Origin: Mycobacterium gordonae
GTDB lineage: Bacteria; Actinomycetota; Actinomycetes; Mycobacteriales; Mycobacteriaceae
NCBI RefSeq assembly: GCF_002101675.1
Contig: NZ_LQOY01000207.1
Span: 62,001-126,000 of the forward strand
Reading direction: 5' to 3'
DNA length: 64,000 nt
Of the stretch, positions 1 to 8,070 are shown in pieces. A model generated the notes under the pieces. The model did not search any database. It worked only from the letters and a program-made list of their open reading frames with translations, and was not told the origin of the DNA. Every line of letters begins with the position of its first letter. The first letter of the stretch is position 1. Position numbers and translations under genes: made by a program.

Positions 1-1
1 A

Positions 2-49
2 CGGCATATCGACCTCAAGCGCGTTTGCAGCTGTTGCTGTCTGCCTTGA
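2..49 (+). CDS. Cysteine-rich leader peptide of the sirA operon (3' part only)
   Basis: Only the end of this small frame is in the window; its start lies upstream. The frame reads Arg-His-Ile-Asp-Leu-Lys-Arg-Val-Cys-Ser-Cys-Cys-Cys-Leu-Pro and stops at TGA 47-49, so four of the last seven residues are Cys. It sits 112 nt before the sirA start. Short polycysteine frames on leaderless mRNAs are described upstream of mycobacterial cysteine-synthesis operons, where ribosome stalling at Cys codons under cysteine shortage raises translation of the downstream genes. Function here is inferred from position and composition. The matching leader at 7542-7646, before the sulfate importer of the same pathway, supports the call. 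Confidence 0.7.
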   Translation, partial: RHIDLKRVCSCCCLP

Positions 50-161
50 TGTCGTAGACCCAGCCCACCCGTACCACCTGCTGGCTGCCGGATCTGCGCC
101 GCCGCAATCAACGGTGAGCTGCGCGCGTTCCAGCCGGCATGTTCCGAAGGAGAACTGCCCC

Positions 162-1832
162 ATGACCACAGCTCGCCCCGCAAAGGCGCCCCGCAATGAG
201 GGCCAGTGGGCGTTGGGCAATCGCGAGCCGCTGAACCCCAACGAGGAGATGAAGAAGGCGGGCGCGCCGCTGGAGGTGCGCGAACGCATCGAGAACGTCT
301 ACGCCAAGGGCGGATTCGACAGCATCGACAAGAGCGACCTGCGTGGGCGCTTTCGGTGGTGGGGCCTCTACACCCAGCGCGAACAGGGCTACGACGGCTC
401 ATTCACCGGCGACGACAATGCGGATCTGCTCGAGGCCAAGTACTTCATGATGCGGGTGCGCTGCGACGGCGGGGCGATCTCGGCGGCCGCATTGCGCACG
501 CTGGGCCAGATCTCGACCGAGTTCGCCCGCGACACGGCCGACATCTCCGATCGGCAGAACATTCAGTACCACTGGATCAGGGTGGAGGACGTCCCGGAGA
601 TTTGGCAGCGGCTGGACGAGGTCGGCTTGCAGACCACCGAGGCCTGCGGCGACTGCCCCCGCGTGGTGCTGGGCTCACCGCTGGCCGGCGAGTCGCTCGA
701 CGAGGTGATCGACCCGACCTGGGCCGTCGACGAAATCGTGCGCCGCTACATCGGCAAGCCCGAATACGCCGATCTACCACGCAAATACAAGACCGCCATC
801 TCGGGGCTGCAGGATGTCGCGCACGAGATCAACGACATTGCCTTCATCGGCGTCAACCACCCCGAGCACGGGCCGGGCCTGGATCTGTGGGTCGGCGGAG
901 GCCTGTCGACCAACCCGATGCTGGCCCAGCGGCTTGGCGTCTGGGTTCCGCTGCAGGAGGTACCCGAAGTGTGGGAGGCGGTGACCTCCATCTTCCGCGA
1001 CTACGGCTACCGGCGACTGCGGGCCAAGGCGCGGCTGAAGTTCCTGGTCAAGGACTGGGGTATAGAAAAATTCCGTGAAGTTCTCGAACAGGAATACCTC
1101 AAGCGCCCGTTGATCGACGGCCCGGCGCCCGCCCCGCTCGCCCATCCCATCGACCACGTCGGCGTGCAGCGCACCAAGAACGGACTCAATGCCATCGGGG
1201 CCTCCCCGATCGCCGGGCGGGTGTCCGGCACCATCCTGAGCGCGGTCGCCGAGCTTGCCGAGCGGGCCGGCTCAGACCGGATCCGCTTCACCCCGTATCA
1301 GAAGCTGGTCCTGCTCGACGTCCCCGACGACAAGGTCGACGAGACGGTGGCCGGGCTGGAAGGCCTGGGTCTGCAAGTGCGGCCATCGCAGTGGCGTCGA
1401 AACCTGATGGCCTGCAGCGGAATTGAGTACTGCAAGTTGTCGTTCGCCGAAACCCGGGTGCGCGCGCAGTCTTTGGTGCCCGAGCTGGAGAGCCGCCTGG
1501 AAGACGTCAACTCCGGCCTGGACGTGCCGATCACCGTCAATATCAATGGCTGCCCCAACTCGTGCGCCCGAATCCAGGTCGCCGACATCGGGTTCAAAGG
1601 CCAGATGGTCGACGACGGCGAAGGCGGCTCCGTCGAGGGGTTCCAGGTGCACCTGGGCGGAGGCTTGGGCCTGGACAGCGGATTCGGGCGAAAACTTCGT
1701 CAGCACAAGGTCACCAGCGACGAGCTGGGCGACTACATCGAGCGGGTGACCCGCAACTTCCTCAAGCACCGCCAGGAAGGCGAGCGCTTCGCGCAGTGGG
1801 CCGTCCGAGCCGAGGAGGACGATTTGCGATGA
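162..1832 (+). CDS. sirA: Ferredoxin-dependent sulfite reductase SirA (NirA)
   Basis: This cytoplasmic enzyme reduces sulfite to sulfide with six electrons from ferredoxin, the last step before cysteine synthesis. The product has 556 residues, close to the M. tuberculosis protein (Rv2391, annotated earlier as nirA). The four ligands of the siroheme-coupled 4Fe-4S cluster are visible as CSGIEYC (Cys418, Cys424) and CPNSC (Cys464, Cys468). Tyr70 and Cys162 match the Tyr-Cys pair reported to be cross-linked near the siroheme in the M. tuberculosis enzyme, which favours sulfite over nitrite. The ATG at 162 is chosen because GAAGGAG lies at 146-152; a GTG at 114 in the same frame is less likely. 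It overlaps cysH by 4 nt. Confidence 0.95.
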   Translation: MTTARPAKAPRNEGQWALGNREPLNPNEEMKKAGAPLEVRERIENVYAKGGFDSIDKSDLRGRFRWWGLYTQREQGYDGSFTGDDNADLLEAKYFMMRVRCDGGAISAAALRTLGQISTEFARDTADISDRQNIQYHWIRVEDVPEIWQRLDEVGLQTTEACGDCPRVVLGSPLAGESLDEVIDPTWAVDEIVRRYIGKPEYADLPRKYKTAISGLQDVAHEINDIAFIGVNHPEHGPGLDLWVGGGLSTNPMLAQRLGVWVPLQEVPEVWEAVTSIFRDYGYRRLRAKARLKFLVKDWGIEKFREVLEQEYLKRPLIDGPAPAPLAHPIDHVGVQRTKNGLNAIGASPIAGRVSGTILSAVAELAERAGSDRIRFTPYQKLVLLDVPDDKVDETVAGLEGLGLQVRPSQWRRNLMACSGIEYCKLSFAETRVRAQSLVPELESRLEDVNSGLDVPITVNINGCPNSCARIQVADIGFKGQMVDDGEGGSVEGFQVHLGGGLGLDSGFGRKLRQHKVTSDELGDYIERVTRNFLKHRQEGERFAQWAVRAEEDDLR

Positions 1833-2569
1833 GCCAGGCGCCCAAACTGACCGAAGACGAGCTGCGCGAGCTGGCGGCGCGCGGCGCGGCGGAGCTCGCC
1901 GGAGCCGACGCCGTCGAGCTGCTGCAGTGGACCGAAGAGAACTTCGGCAACATCAACGGACCGCGCGGTTGGGCGACGTGCAACTACGTGGTGGCCTCCA
2001 ACATGCAGGACGCGGTGCTGGTCGACATGGCGGCCAAGGTACGACCGGGTGTGCCGGTGATGTTCCTGGACACCGGATATCACTTCGTGGAGACCATCGG
2101 CACCCGCGACGCGGTCGAATCCGTCTACGACATCCGCGTCGTCAACGTCAACCCCGAGCACACGGTCGCCGAGCAGGACAAGCTGCTGGGCAAGGACCTG
2201 TTCGCCCGTGACCCCGGCGAGTGCTGCAGGTTGCGCAAGGTCGCTCCGCTGGGCAAAGCGTTGCGCGGCTATTCGGCATGGGTGACCGGCATCCGGCGGG
2301 TGGAAGCGCCGACCCGAGCCAACGCCCCGCTGATCAGTTTCGACGAGGCGTTCAAGCTGGTGAAGATCAATCCGCTGGCGGCCTGGTCGGACCAGGACAT
2401 GCAGAACTACATCGACGAGCACGACGTGTTGGTCAATCCCCTTGTCTACGAAGGGTATCCGTCCATCGGCTGCGCCCCGTGCACGGCCAAGCCGGTCGAG
2501 GGCGCCGACCCGCGCAGCGGACGCTGGCAGGGATTGTCCAAGACCGAGTGCGGTCTGCACGCGTCGTGA
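1829..2569 (+). CDS. cysH: Adenosine 5'-phosphosulfate (APS) reductase CysH
   Basis: CysH reduces APS to sulfite and AMP with thioredoxin, feeding SirA. The product has 246 residues. The family's cysteine pairs for the 4Fe-4S cluster are Cys132-Cys133 (in ECCRLRK) and Cys215/Cys218 (in GCAPC), which mark an APS-type rather than a PAPS-type reductase. The C-terminal ECGLH motif carries the nucleophile Cys241. The start ATG overlaps the sirA stop as ATGA, and the gene ends in a GTGA overlap with che1, so the three genes are translationally coupled. Confidence 0.95.
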   Translation: MSQAPKLTEDELRELAARGAAELAGADAVELLQWTEENFGNINGPRGWATCNYVVASNMQDAVLVDMAAKVRPGVPVMFLDTGYHFVETIGTRDAVESVYDIRVVNVNPEHTVAEQDKLLGKDLFARDPGECCRLRKVAPLGKALRGYSAWVTGIRRVEAPTRANAPLISFDEAFKLVKINPLAAWSDQDMQNYIDEHDVLVNPLVYEGYPSIGCAPCTAKPVEGADPRSGRWQGLSKTECGLHAS

Positions 2570-3279
2570 CCGCGCTTGTTCTAGCGGCGCACGGCAGCTC
2601 GGATGTGCGGTCGGCGGCCAATGCCCGGGCCGTCGCGCGCCAGGTCGCTTGGCTGCGTCCAGGCCTGGATGTGCGCGTCGCCTTCTGCGAGCACAATTCG
2701 CCGGGGCTGGTCGAGGTGCTGAATGGTTGCCCCGGTGAAGCCGTCGTCACTCCCCTGCTGCTGGCCGACGCCTACCACGCCCGTGTCGACATCCCGGGCC
2801 AGATCGCCAGTTGTGTTGCCAGCGACCGGATCCGGCAGGCCGGCGTCCTCGGCGAGGACGACCGTCTGATCTCGGTGACCCGCCAGCGGGTCATCGAGTT
2901 GGGGATCTCCCCTCTCGACGACTCCCTGGGCGTGCTGGTGGTGGCCATCGGGTCGTCGAACCCGGCGGCCAATAGCCGTACGGCGGAGGTCGCACCCCGA
3001 CTTGCTGCCGGAAGTCGTTGGGCCGCAGTGGGAACCGCGTTCGCCACGCACCGGGAGCCTTCGTTGGCCGAGTCGGTGCAGCTGCTGCGCCACCAGGGCG
3101 CAGCGCGGGTGGTCATCGCGCCGTGGTTCCTGGCGCCGGGTCGGATACCGGACCGGGTGCAGCGCTTCGCCGTCGACGCCGGCCTGGCCATGGCCGCCCC
3201 GCTGGGCGCACATCCCCTGGTCGCCGAGACCGTGCTGGACCGCTTCGATCAGGCCTTGGCCGAGCGCGTCGCCGCCTGA
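2566..3279 (+). CDS. che1: CbiX/SirB-type sirohydrochlorin ferrochelatase Che1
   Basis: The protein (237 residues) starts with the CbiX-family signature LVLAAHGSSD; the His is the expected metal-insertion residue. Two CbiX-like halves are visible, the second around residues 120-235. The likely role is insertion of Fe2+ into sirohydrochlorin to make siroheme for SirA, which explains its place as third gene of the operon (Rv2393 in M. tuberculosis). The GTG start at 2566 overlaps the cysH TGA. In M. tuberculosis ggtB follows, but here the next gene is a small membrane protein, so the intervening genes are absent. Confidence 0.88.
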   Translation: MTALVLAAHGSSDVRSAANARAVARQVAWLRPGLDVRVAFCEHNSPGLVEVLNGCPGEAVVTPLLLADAYHARVDIPGQIASCVASDRIRQAGVLGEDDRLISVTRQRVIELGISPLDDSLGVLVVAIGSSNPAANSRTAEVAPRLAAGSRWAAVGTAFATHREPSLAESVQLLRHQGAARVVIAPWFLAPGRIPDRVQRFAVDAGLAMAAPLGAHPLVAETVLDRFDQALAERVAA

Positions 3280-3281
3280 CG

Positions 3282-3355
3282 TCGCCCACTGTGAAAATCT
3301 GCAGCGAAAGCCTGAATCCAAGGAGTGCACCCCTGCGAAAATTCAGGCTCGGCGA
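3282..3355. repeat. Short palindromic intergenic element, copy 1
   Basis: The segment starts TCGCCCACTGTGAA and ends TTCAGGCTCGGCGA. The reverse complement of the end is TCGCCGAGCCTGAA, so the two ends form an inverted repeat of the form TCGCC-N5-TGAA. Inside, GCCTGAAT (3311-3318) and ATTCAGGC (3341-3348) form a further perfect inverted repeat. An element with the same ends lies at 13440-13504. It may fold as a hairpin in RNA and could be a terminator or a small mobile repeat. Confidence 0.5.
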
Positions 3356-3400
3356 AGCGCGTCCGGTGTGACGCGAGCGCGACCGGGTATCCGCGCATGC

Positions 3401-3637
3401 ATGACCGCTATGCCACCAGATCCCAACCCGGCTCAAGTGCCGGGCCTCGAGCCCGGCGGGGGTGTCCCACCCGGCTCGACGCCTCCTGACTCAGCGCAGA
3501 CCTCGGGTGTGTCGGCGCAGCAGCCACGCCCCAAGCGGATGCTCACACCGTTGGTGCTGACCGCCATCGTCGCGGTGATCGTCTTCGCCTTGTTGTTCGT
3601 CGTGGTCGCGATGTGGATGCTGGCGCACCTGCCTTGA
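3401..3637 (+). CDS. Small membrane protein with PGLEPGGGVPPG motif (DUF6480-like)
   Basis: The 78-residue product has a Pro/Gly-rich N-terminal part with PGLEPGGGVPPGSTPP at about residues 14-29, typical of the actinobacterial DUF6480 family, and one C-terminal transmembrane segment (about residues 50-74). The function is unknown. The ATG at 3401 is the first in frame; another lies at 3410 and no clear ribosome binding site separates them. The stop codon (3635-3637) abuts the stop of cysA1 on the other strand, so the genes are tightly convergent. The family call is from memory of the motif. Confidence 0.75.
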   Translation: MTAMPPDPNPAQVPGLEPGGGVPPGSTPPDSAQTSGVSAQQPRPKRMLTPLVLTAIVAVIVFALLFVVVAMWMLAHLP

Positions 3638-4690
3638 TCACGCCGAGGTGAGCGTCGTTTCTTCGTAGACCTCGTTGGCGATCGGCGGCACCCGGGTGGC
3701 CCGCACATACACCACGTCGCCCTCCTTCAAGGCCAGCGCCTCGGCGTCGCCGCGAGTGATCTGAGCGGTGAACGGGCCCCCGGAGGCGGCGCTGGTCAAC
3801 TCGACCCGCACCTCGAAGCCGAGCGTCACCACCCGGTCGACCGTCGCACGGACCACACCGATCGACTCGGCCGTGCCGTCACCGCCGGCCACCGCCATTT
3901 CGGGATTGCGTCCGACGCGGATGTCGTGCGGTCGGACCAGTGCGCCGTTCAGAGCCGACACCGCGCCCAGGAAGGACATGACGAAGGCGTTTTCCGGTGC
4001 GTCGTACACGTCGGTCGGTGATCCGATCTGCTCGATGCGGCCCTTGTTGAGCACGGCGATCCGGTCGGCCACGTCCAACGCCTCGGCCTGGTCATGGGTG
4101 ACCAGCACGGTGGTGACGTGCACCTCGTCGTGCAAACGCCGCAACCACGACCGCAGGTCCTCGCGCACCTTGGCGTCCAGGGCGCCGAACGGCTCGTCGA
4201 GCAGCAGCACCTCCGGGTCCACCGCCAGCGCCCGCGCGAGCGCCATGCGCTGACGTTGCCCGCCGGACAGTTGGTTGGGATAGCGGTTCTGAAAACCGCT
4301 GAGCCCCACCACCTCCAGCAGGTGGTCGACCTTCTCGTTGACCTCGGCCTTGGGCCGCTTGCGGATCTTCAGCCCGAAGGCCACGTTGTTGCGCACGGTA
4401 AGGTGCTTGAACGCCGCGTAGTGCTGGAAGACGAACCCGATGCCCCGGCGTTGCGGCGGAACCCGGGTCACGTCGCGGCCATTGATGGTGACGGTCCCCG
4501 AGTCGGGCTGGTCGAGGCCGGCGATGGTGCGCAACAGCGTCGACTTGCCCGAGCCGCTGGGACCCAGCAGCGCGGTCAGCGACCCGGTGGGCACCACGAA
4601 GTCCACATGGTCCAGGGCGACGAAGTCGCCGTAGTGTTTGTAGGCGTCCCGCACGACGATCGCGTTCTTGCCCTGGTCGGTCGCGGTCAT
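3638..4690 (-). CDS. cysA1: Sulfate/thiosulfate ABC transporter ATPase CysA1
   Basis: This is the ATPase subunit of the CysTWA-SubI sulfate importer. The product has 350 residues. Walker A GPSGSGKST is at residues 43-51, the signature LSGGQRQR near 137, and Walker B VLLLDEPFGALD near 158. A TOBE-like regulatory domain follows from about residue 240. The ATG at 4690 is preceded by AAGGAG; an upstream in-frame ATG at 4741 would run into the end of cysW and lacks a binding site. It is the last gene of the subI-cysT-cysW-cysA1 operon, 22 nt after cysW. Confidence 0.95.
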   Translation of the reverse strand: MTATDQGKNAIVVRDAYKHYGDFVALDHVDFVVPTGSLTALLGPSGSGKSTLLRTIAGLDQPDSGTVTINGRDVTRVPPQRRGIGFVFQHYAAFKHLTVRNNVAFGLKIRKRPKAEVNEKVDHLLEVVGLSGFQNRYPNQLSGGQRQRMALARALAVDPEVLLLDEPFGALDAKVREDLRSWLRRLHDEVHVTTVLVTHDQAEALDVADRIAVLNKGRIEQIGSPTDVYDAPENAFVMSFLGAVSALNGALVRPHDIRVGRNPEMAVAGGDGTAESIGVVRATVDRVVTLGFEVRVELTSAASGGPFTAQITRGDAEALALKEGDVVYVRATRVPPIANEVYEETTLTSA

Positions 4691-4712
4691 GTTCGCATTC
4701 TCCTTGTCCGGC

Positions 4713-5525
4713 CTATTTGCTTGCTCGTGCCCGACGGGCATCGAGCACCACTTGAACGATCAGTACCAGCACGGCAACCCCCATCAACAGTGTCGACAAC
4801 GCGTACGCGCCGTACTCAGCCCCCCGGTTATAGCGGTCCGACACCAGCAGCGTCAGCGTCTGCGACTGTCCCGGAAGGTTGGACGACACCATGATCACCG
4901 CGCCGTATTCGCCGAGCGTGCGCGCGACGGTCAGCACGATGCCGTACGTCAAGCCCCACCGGATGGACGGCAGCGTGATCCGCCAGAACGTCTGCCACCA
5001 GCCCGAACCCAGCGTCGCGGCCGCCTGTTCCTGGTCGGTTCCGAGTTCGTGCAGCACCGGTTCGACTTCGCGCACCACAAAAGGCAGGGTGACGAAGATA
5101 CTGGCCAGCACGATCCCCGGCAGGCCGAAGATGATCTTGAAACCGAGGTCGCGCTCGACGAAGCCCAGCGCACCGGCACTGCCCCACAGGACGATCAGCG
5201 CCACGCCGACGATGACCGGCGACACCGCGAACGGCAGGTCGATGACCGCCTGCAGCACACCTTTGCCGCGGAAGCGGTTGCGGGCGAGCACCAATGCCGT
5301 CGGGATGCCGAAGACCACGTTGAGCGGCACCACGATCGCCACGACGAGCAGGGACAGGTTCAGCGCCGACACGGCCGCCGGCGTGCTGACCCAGTCGTAG
5401 AACTGGTGCAGCCCGGGCGCGAAGGTGCGCCACAGGATCAGCACTACCGGAACCAGCAGCAGCACAAAGATGTACGCCAACGCGGTGTAGCGAAGTAGGT
5501 AGCGGACAGTGCGCGACGAGGTCAT
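4713..5525 (-). CDS. cysW: Sulfate ABC transporter permease CysW
   Basis: One of the two membrane subunits of the sulfate importer (270 residues, about six transmembrane helices). The BPD-transporter EAA loop that contacts CysA appears around EQAAATLGSGWWQTFWRITLP. The start ATG overlaps the cysT stop by 4 nt, as expected for permeases made together. It is similar throughout to the neighbouring CysT, consistent with an old gene duplication. Confidence 0.94.
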   Translation of the reverse strand: MTSSRTVRYLLRYTALAYIFVLLLVPVVLILWRTFAPGLHQFYDWVSTPAAVSALNLSLLVVAIVVPLNVVFGIPTALVLARNRFRGKGVLQAVIDLPFAVSPVIVGVALIVLWGSAGALGFVERDLGFKIIFGLPGIVLASIFVTLPFVVREVEPVLHELGTDQEQAAATLGSGWWQTFWRITLPSIRWGLTYGIVLTVARTLGEYGAVIMVSSNLPGQSQTLTLLVSDRYNRGAEYGAYALSTLLMGVAVLVLIVQVVLDARRARASK

Positions 5526-6391
5526 TCCGACATCTCCTCACGCTTGGCCGCCCGGGCGCCGACGATCCGCAGAACCAGCAGCACGATGAACGAGATCGAC
5601 AGCAGCACAATGGAAATCGCGGCCGCTCCGGTACGGTCGTCGTTTTCGATCAGGGTCCGGATCCATTGCGAGGACACTTCGGTCTTGCCCGGGACCGCAC
5701 CGCCGATCAGCACCACCGACCCGAACTCGCCGATGGCACGCGAAAAAGCCAGGCCCGCACCGGACAACAGCGCCGGCAACAGGGACGGCAGCACGACGGA
5801 GGTGAAGATCTTGGGGCCACTGGCACCCAGGGATGCGGCGGCCTCCTCGGATTCCTTATCGATCTCCAGCAGCACGGGCTGGACGGCGCGCACCACGAAC
5901 GGCAGCGTGACGAAGGCCAGCGCGACCCCCACGCCCCACTCGGTGTGCTGCAGGTGCAGACCGACGGGGCTGTGGTTGCCGTATAGCGCCAGCATCACCA
6001 AGCTGGCGACGATCGTCGGCAAGGCGAAGGGCAGGTCGATCACCGCGTCGACGATGCGCTTGCCAAAGAAGTTGTCGCGCACCAGCACCCACGCGATCAG
6101 CAGACCGAACACGGTGTTGAGCAGCGTCACCCCGGCCGAAATCGTCAGCGTCACGCGCAACGACTCCAGCGCCGCATGCGACGTGACCGCCAGGCGGAAG
6201 GCGTCCCAACCGCCTCCGACGGCCTGCCAGACGATGGCGGCCAGCGGCAGCAGCACGATCACCGACAGCCAGATGGTCGCCACGCCGACCCGCAGTGAGG
6301 TACTGCCCGCGCGCCCTCCGGCGGGCGCCTCGGCGTCGGCCTCGAGTTCAGGCCGGATCGCCTCGGGATTCGGGGTTGTCGTCACGGTCAT
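5522..6391 (-). CDS. cysT: Sulfate ABC transporter permease CysT
   Basis: The second permease subunit of the sulfate importer has 289 residues and about six transmembrane helices. The EAA loop is at SEEAAASLGASGPKIFTSVV. The ATG at 6391 gives the family length; longer in-frame starts would lie inside subI. It overlaps the subI stop by 4 nt and the cysW start by 4 nt, so translation of the operon is coupled throughout. Confidence 0.94.
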   Translation of the reverse strand: MTVTTTPNPEAIRPELEADAEAPAGGRAGSTSLRVGVATIWLSVIVLLPLAAIVWQAVGGGWDAFRLAVTSHAALESLRVTLTISAGVTLLNTVFGLLIAWVLVRDNFFGKRIVDAVIDLPFALPTIVASLVMLALYGNHSPVGLHLQHTEWGVGVALAFVTLPFVVRAVQPVLLEIDKESEEAAASLGASGPKIFTSVVLPSLLPALLSGAGLAFSRAIGEFGSVVLIGGAVPGKTEVSSQWIRTLIENDDRTGAAAISIVLLSISFIVLLVLRIVGARAAKREEMSE

Positions 6392-7428
6392 CCGGTGGCC
6401 TGCGTATAGATCCTGGTGATGCTGCCCGAGTTCTTGTCGAACAGTTGCGGGTCGACGGTGCCCCACCCGCCCAGGTCGGTGATCGTCCACAATTTCAGCG
6501 GCACCGGGAACTGATCGCGGAACGACACCGCGACGGACGGATCGACCGGCCGGAAGCCGGCTTTGGCCCATAAAGTCTGCGCCGCCGCGGTGTACTGGAA
6601 GTTGTTGAATGCAACGGCCGCGGCGAGATGAGTGCTGGTGCTTAGGACGGCCATCGGGTTCTCGATCTTGAATGTCTGTGGCGGCGTGACGTGTTCGACC
6701 GGCTTGCCCGCCCGCTCGGCGGCGATGGCCTCATTCTCGTAGCTGATCAGAACATCTCCACTGCCCTGGACGAAAACGTCCGTCGCCTCACGTCCCGAGC
6801 CCGGACGCACTTTGACGTGTTCCCGCACCAATCGACTGACAAACTCGATACCGGCCTGGCCATTGCGGCCGCCTTCACTCTTGACGGCGTACGGGGCCAA
6901 TAAATTCCATTTGGCCGAGCCCGAACTCAGGGGGCTGGGGGTCACCACATCCACGCCGGGGCGCAGCAGGTCGTCCCAGTCACGGATGTTCTTCGGATTT
7001 CCCTTGCGCACCACCAGCGTTACCACCGAGCCGAAGGGAATGCCCTTGGTGGCGCCGGTATCCCAGTCCTTGGCGACCTTGCCGCCCTTGACCAGCCGGG
7101 TGATGTCCGGCTCGACCGAGAAGTTCACCAGGTCGGCGGGCTTGCCCTCCGCGACACCGCGTGACTGGTCTCCGGATGCGCCGAAGGAGGTGATGACCTG
7201 CACGCCCTTGCCCTCTTCGGAGGCGTTGAACGCGGGAATCACCTTGCTCCAGCCAGGTTCGGCGACCGAATAGGCGACCAGCGTGATGCTCGATTTGGCG
7301 CCTGCCAGACCCCCGCCGCCGACCACATCGCTGGGGCCACCGCTACACGCGGCAGCCACGCTGGTGATCAGCGCCGAAGCCACGCACTGTCGCCAGCGCG
7401 ATCGGTTGCCGGAGAACCTCTTCGACAT
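6388..7428 (-). CDS. subI: Sulfate-binding lipoprotein SubI
   Basis: This is the extracytoplasmic solute-binding lipoprotein that delivers sulfate to CysTWA (346 residues). The signal peptide ends in the lipobox VAAAC with lipidated Cys28. The sulfate-binding fold is seen in segments such as AYSVAEPGW, SFGASGDQSRG and VEPDITRLV. GAGAGG-like binding sequence GAGAGG lies 6 nt before the ATG, at 7435-7440 on the plus strand as CCTCTC. It is the first gene of the importer operon, 113 nt after a Cys-rich leader peptide with which it is probably co-regulated. Confidence 0.94.
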   Translation of the reverse strand: MSKRFSGNRSRWRQCVASALITSVAAACSGGPSDVVGGGGLAGAKSSITLVAYSVAEPGWSKVIPAFNASEEGKGVQVITSFGASGDQSRGVAEGKPADLVNFSVEPDITRLVKGGKVAKDWDTGATKGIPFGSVVTLVVRKGNPKNIRDWDDLLRPGVDVVTPSPLSSGSAKWNLLAPYAVKSEGGRNGQAGIEFVSRLVREHVKVRPGSGREATDVFVQGSGDVLISYENEAIAAERAGKPVEHVTPPQTFKIENPMAVLSTSTHLAAAVAFNNFQYTAAAQTLWAKAGFRPVDPSVAVSFRDQFPVPLKLWTITDLGGWGTVDPQLFDKNSGSITRIYTQATG

Positions 7429-7443
7429 TGAATGCCTCTCGAT

Positions 7444-7468
7444 ACGGGACTGGGGATTGCGGTCCCGT
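7444..7468 (-). promoter_or_regulatory. Inverted repeat next to the subI ribosome binding site
   Basis: ACGGGAC (7444-7450) and GTCCCGT (7462-7468) form a perfect 7-bp stem with an 11-nt loop in the transcript. The stem ends three bases before the GAGAGG binding sequence of subI and lies between the Cys-rich leader peptide and subI. A ribosome stalled on the leader could alter folding here and thereby initiation at subI. The repeat is seen directly; the attenuation role is inferred. Confidence 0.5.
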
Positions 7469-7541
7469 GCTGCGGAAAGGCGATTAGTCAGGAACGACGG
7501 AGATCACGAACTCCACACCAGACCGCACACGGGTTCAGGAG

Positions 7542-7646
7542 TCAGCGACAACAGCGAGCGTCGACCGCGGCGCAACCCGCCACGGCGAAAAAAGCGCAGC
7601 CGAACGCCGAGACGCGGCGCTCCACAACGGTGGCTGCGGCTTGCAT
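7542..7646 (-). CDS. Cysteine-rich leader peptide of the subI-cysTWA operon
   Basis: This is a 34-codon frame from ATG at 7646 to TGA at 7542-7544. It contains Cys at residues 17 and 25 and ends with Ala-Arg-Cys-Cys-Arg. A TAGGCT hexamer sits 7 nt before the ATG, so transcription should begin at or near the A of ATG and the mRNA would be leaderless. It lies 113 nt before subI, nearly the same distance as the polycysteine leader before sirA. The likely role is sensing cysteinyl-tRNA charging to control sulfate import. The peptide itself probably has no function. Confidence 0.7.
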   Translation of the reverse strand: MQAAATVVERRVSAFGCAFFAVAGCAAVDARCCR

Positions 7647-7653
7647 GTCGCGA

Positions 7654-7659
7654 AGCCTA
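7654..7659 (-). promoter_or_regulatory. -10 element of a leaderless promoter before the subI leader
   Basis: TAGGCT on the minus strand fits the mycobacterial -10 pattern TANNNT and is separated from the leader ATG by 7 nt, the spacing expected when the transcription start is the first base of the start codon. Confidence 0.55.
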
Positions 7660-7694
7660 ACAGAGTTCGCGCGACTGGCAATTCGGCGGGCGAA

Positions 7695-7772
7695 TCAGTG
7701 TGTGACCAGCCACGTGACGAGGACCAACGCGACGAGCGCGACCAGGACGAGCGTGACGTGCGAACGGGGCAT
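7695..7772 (-). CDS. 25-residue membrane peptide
   Basis: The frame runs from ATG at 7772 to TGA at 7695-7697. It starts MPRSHV and continues as one hydrophobic stretch rich in Leu and Val up to WLVTH, which fits a single transmembrane helix. The ATG is 5 nt after the stop of the membrane protein gene at 7778-7981, and GGGGTGA at the end of that gene could serve as binding site, so the two look coupled. The function is unknown. Because GC-rich DNA often gives short open frames, conservation would be needed to confirm it. Confidence 0.45.
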   Translation of the reverse strand: MPRSHVTLVLVALVALVLVTWLVTH

Positions 7773-7777
7773 CGCCG

Positions 7778-7981
7778 TCACCCCGATGTCTCATCGGAGT
7801 GCCGGGCGCGCCGCAGCAACTGGATGCCCCGGCCGAGCAACCCGTCCAGCACCGTCGCCGCTAGATACGCCAGAGCAAGCACCACCGGCATCACCGCCAG
7901 CGCCTGCAGCACGAACGGCAGACCGGAGAGCCACAGCTCTACTCCGTCCCACCAACTCAGGAAGCCGTTCACCGTGACCAC
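7778..7981 (-). CDS. Small membrane protein, position of Rv2401A
   Basis: A short protein of about 67 residues if it starts at GTG 7981, with GTG 7972 or ATG 8020 as alternatives. It has an amphipathic start with WWDGVELWLSGL, one strong transmembrane segment (AVMPVVLALAYLAATVL) and a basic tail. It lies divergent from the trehalase gene and upstream of the 25-residue membrane peptide. The function is unknown; position and type suggest the conserved small membrane protein Rv2401A of M. tuberculosis. Confidence 0.6.
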   Translation of the reverse strand: MVTVNGFLSWWDGVELWLSGLPFVLQALAVMPVVLALAYLAATVLDGLLGRGIQLLRRARHSDETSG

Positions 7982-8070
7982 CCTAGTCCCGGCTCGCGGT
8001 GCTTCGCGCCCACGTAACACCTCGGTTGCAGTGGTGGACGCGAAGCGGGTCCACGGTCGATGATGTCGGG

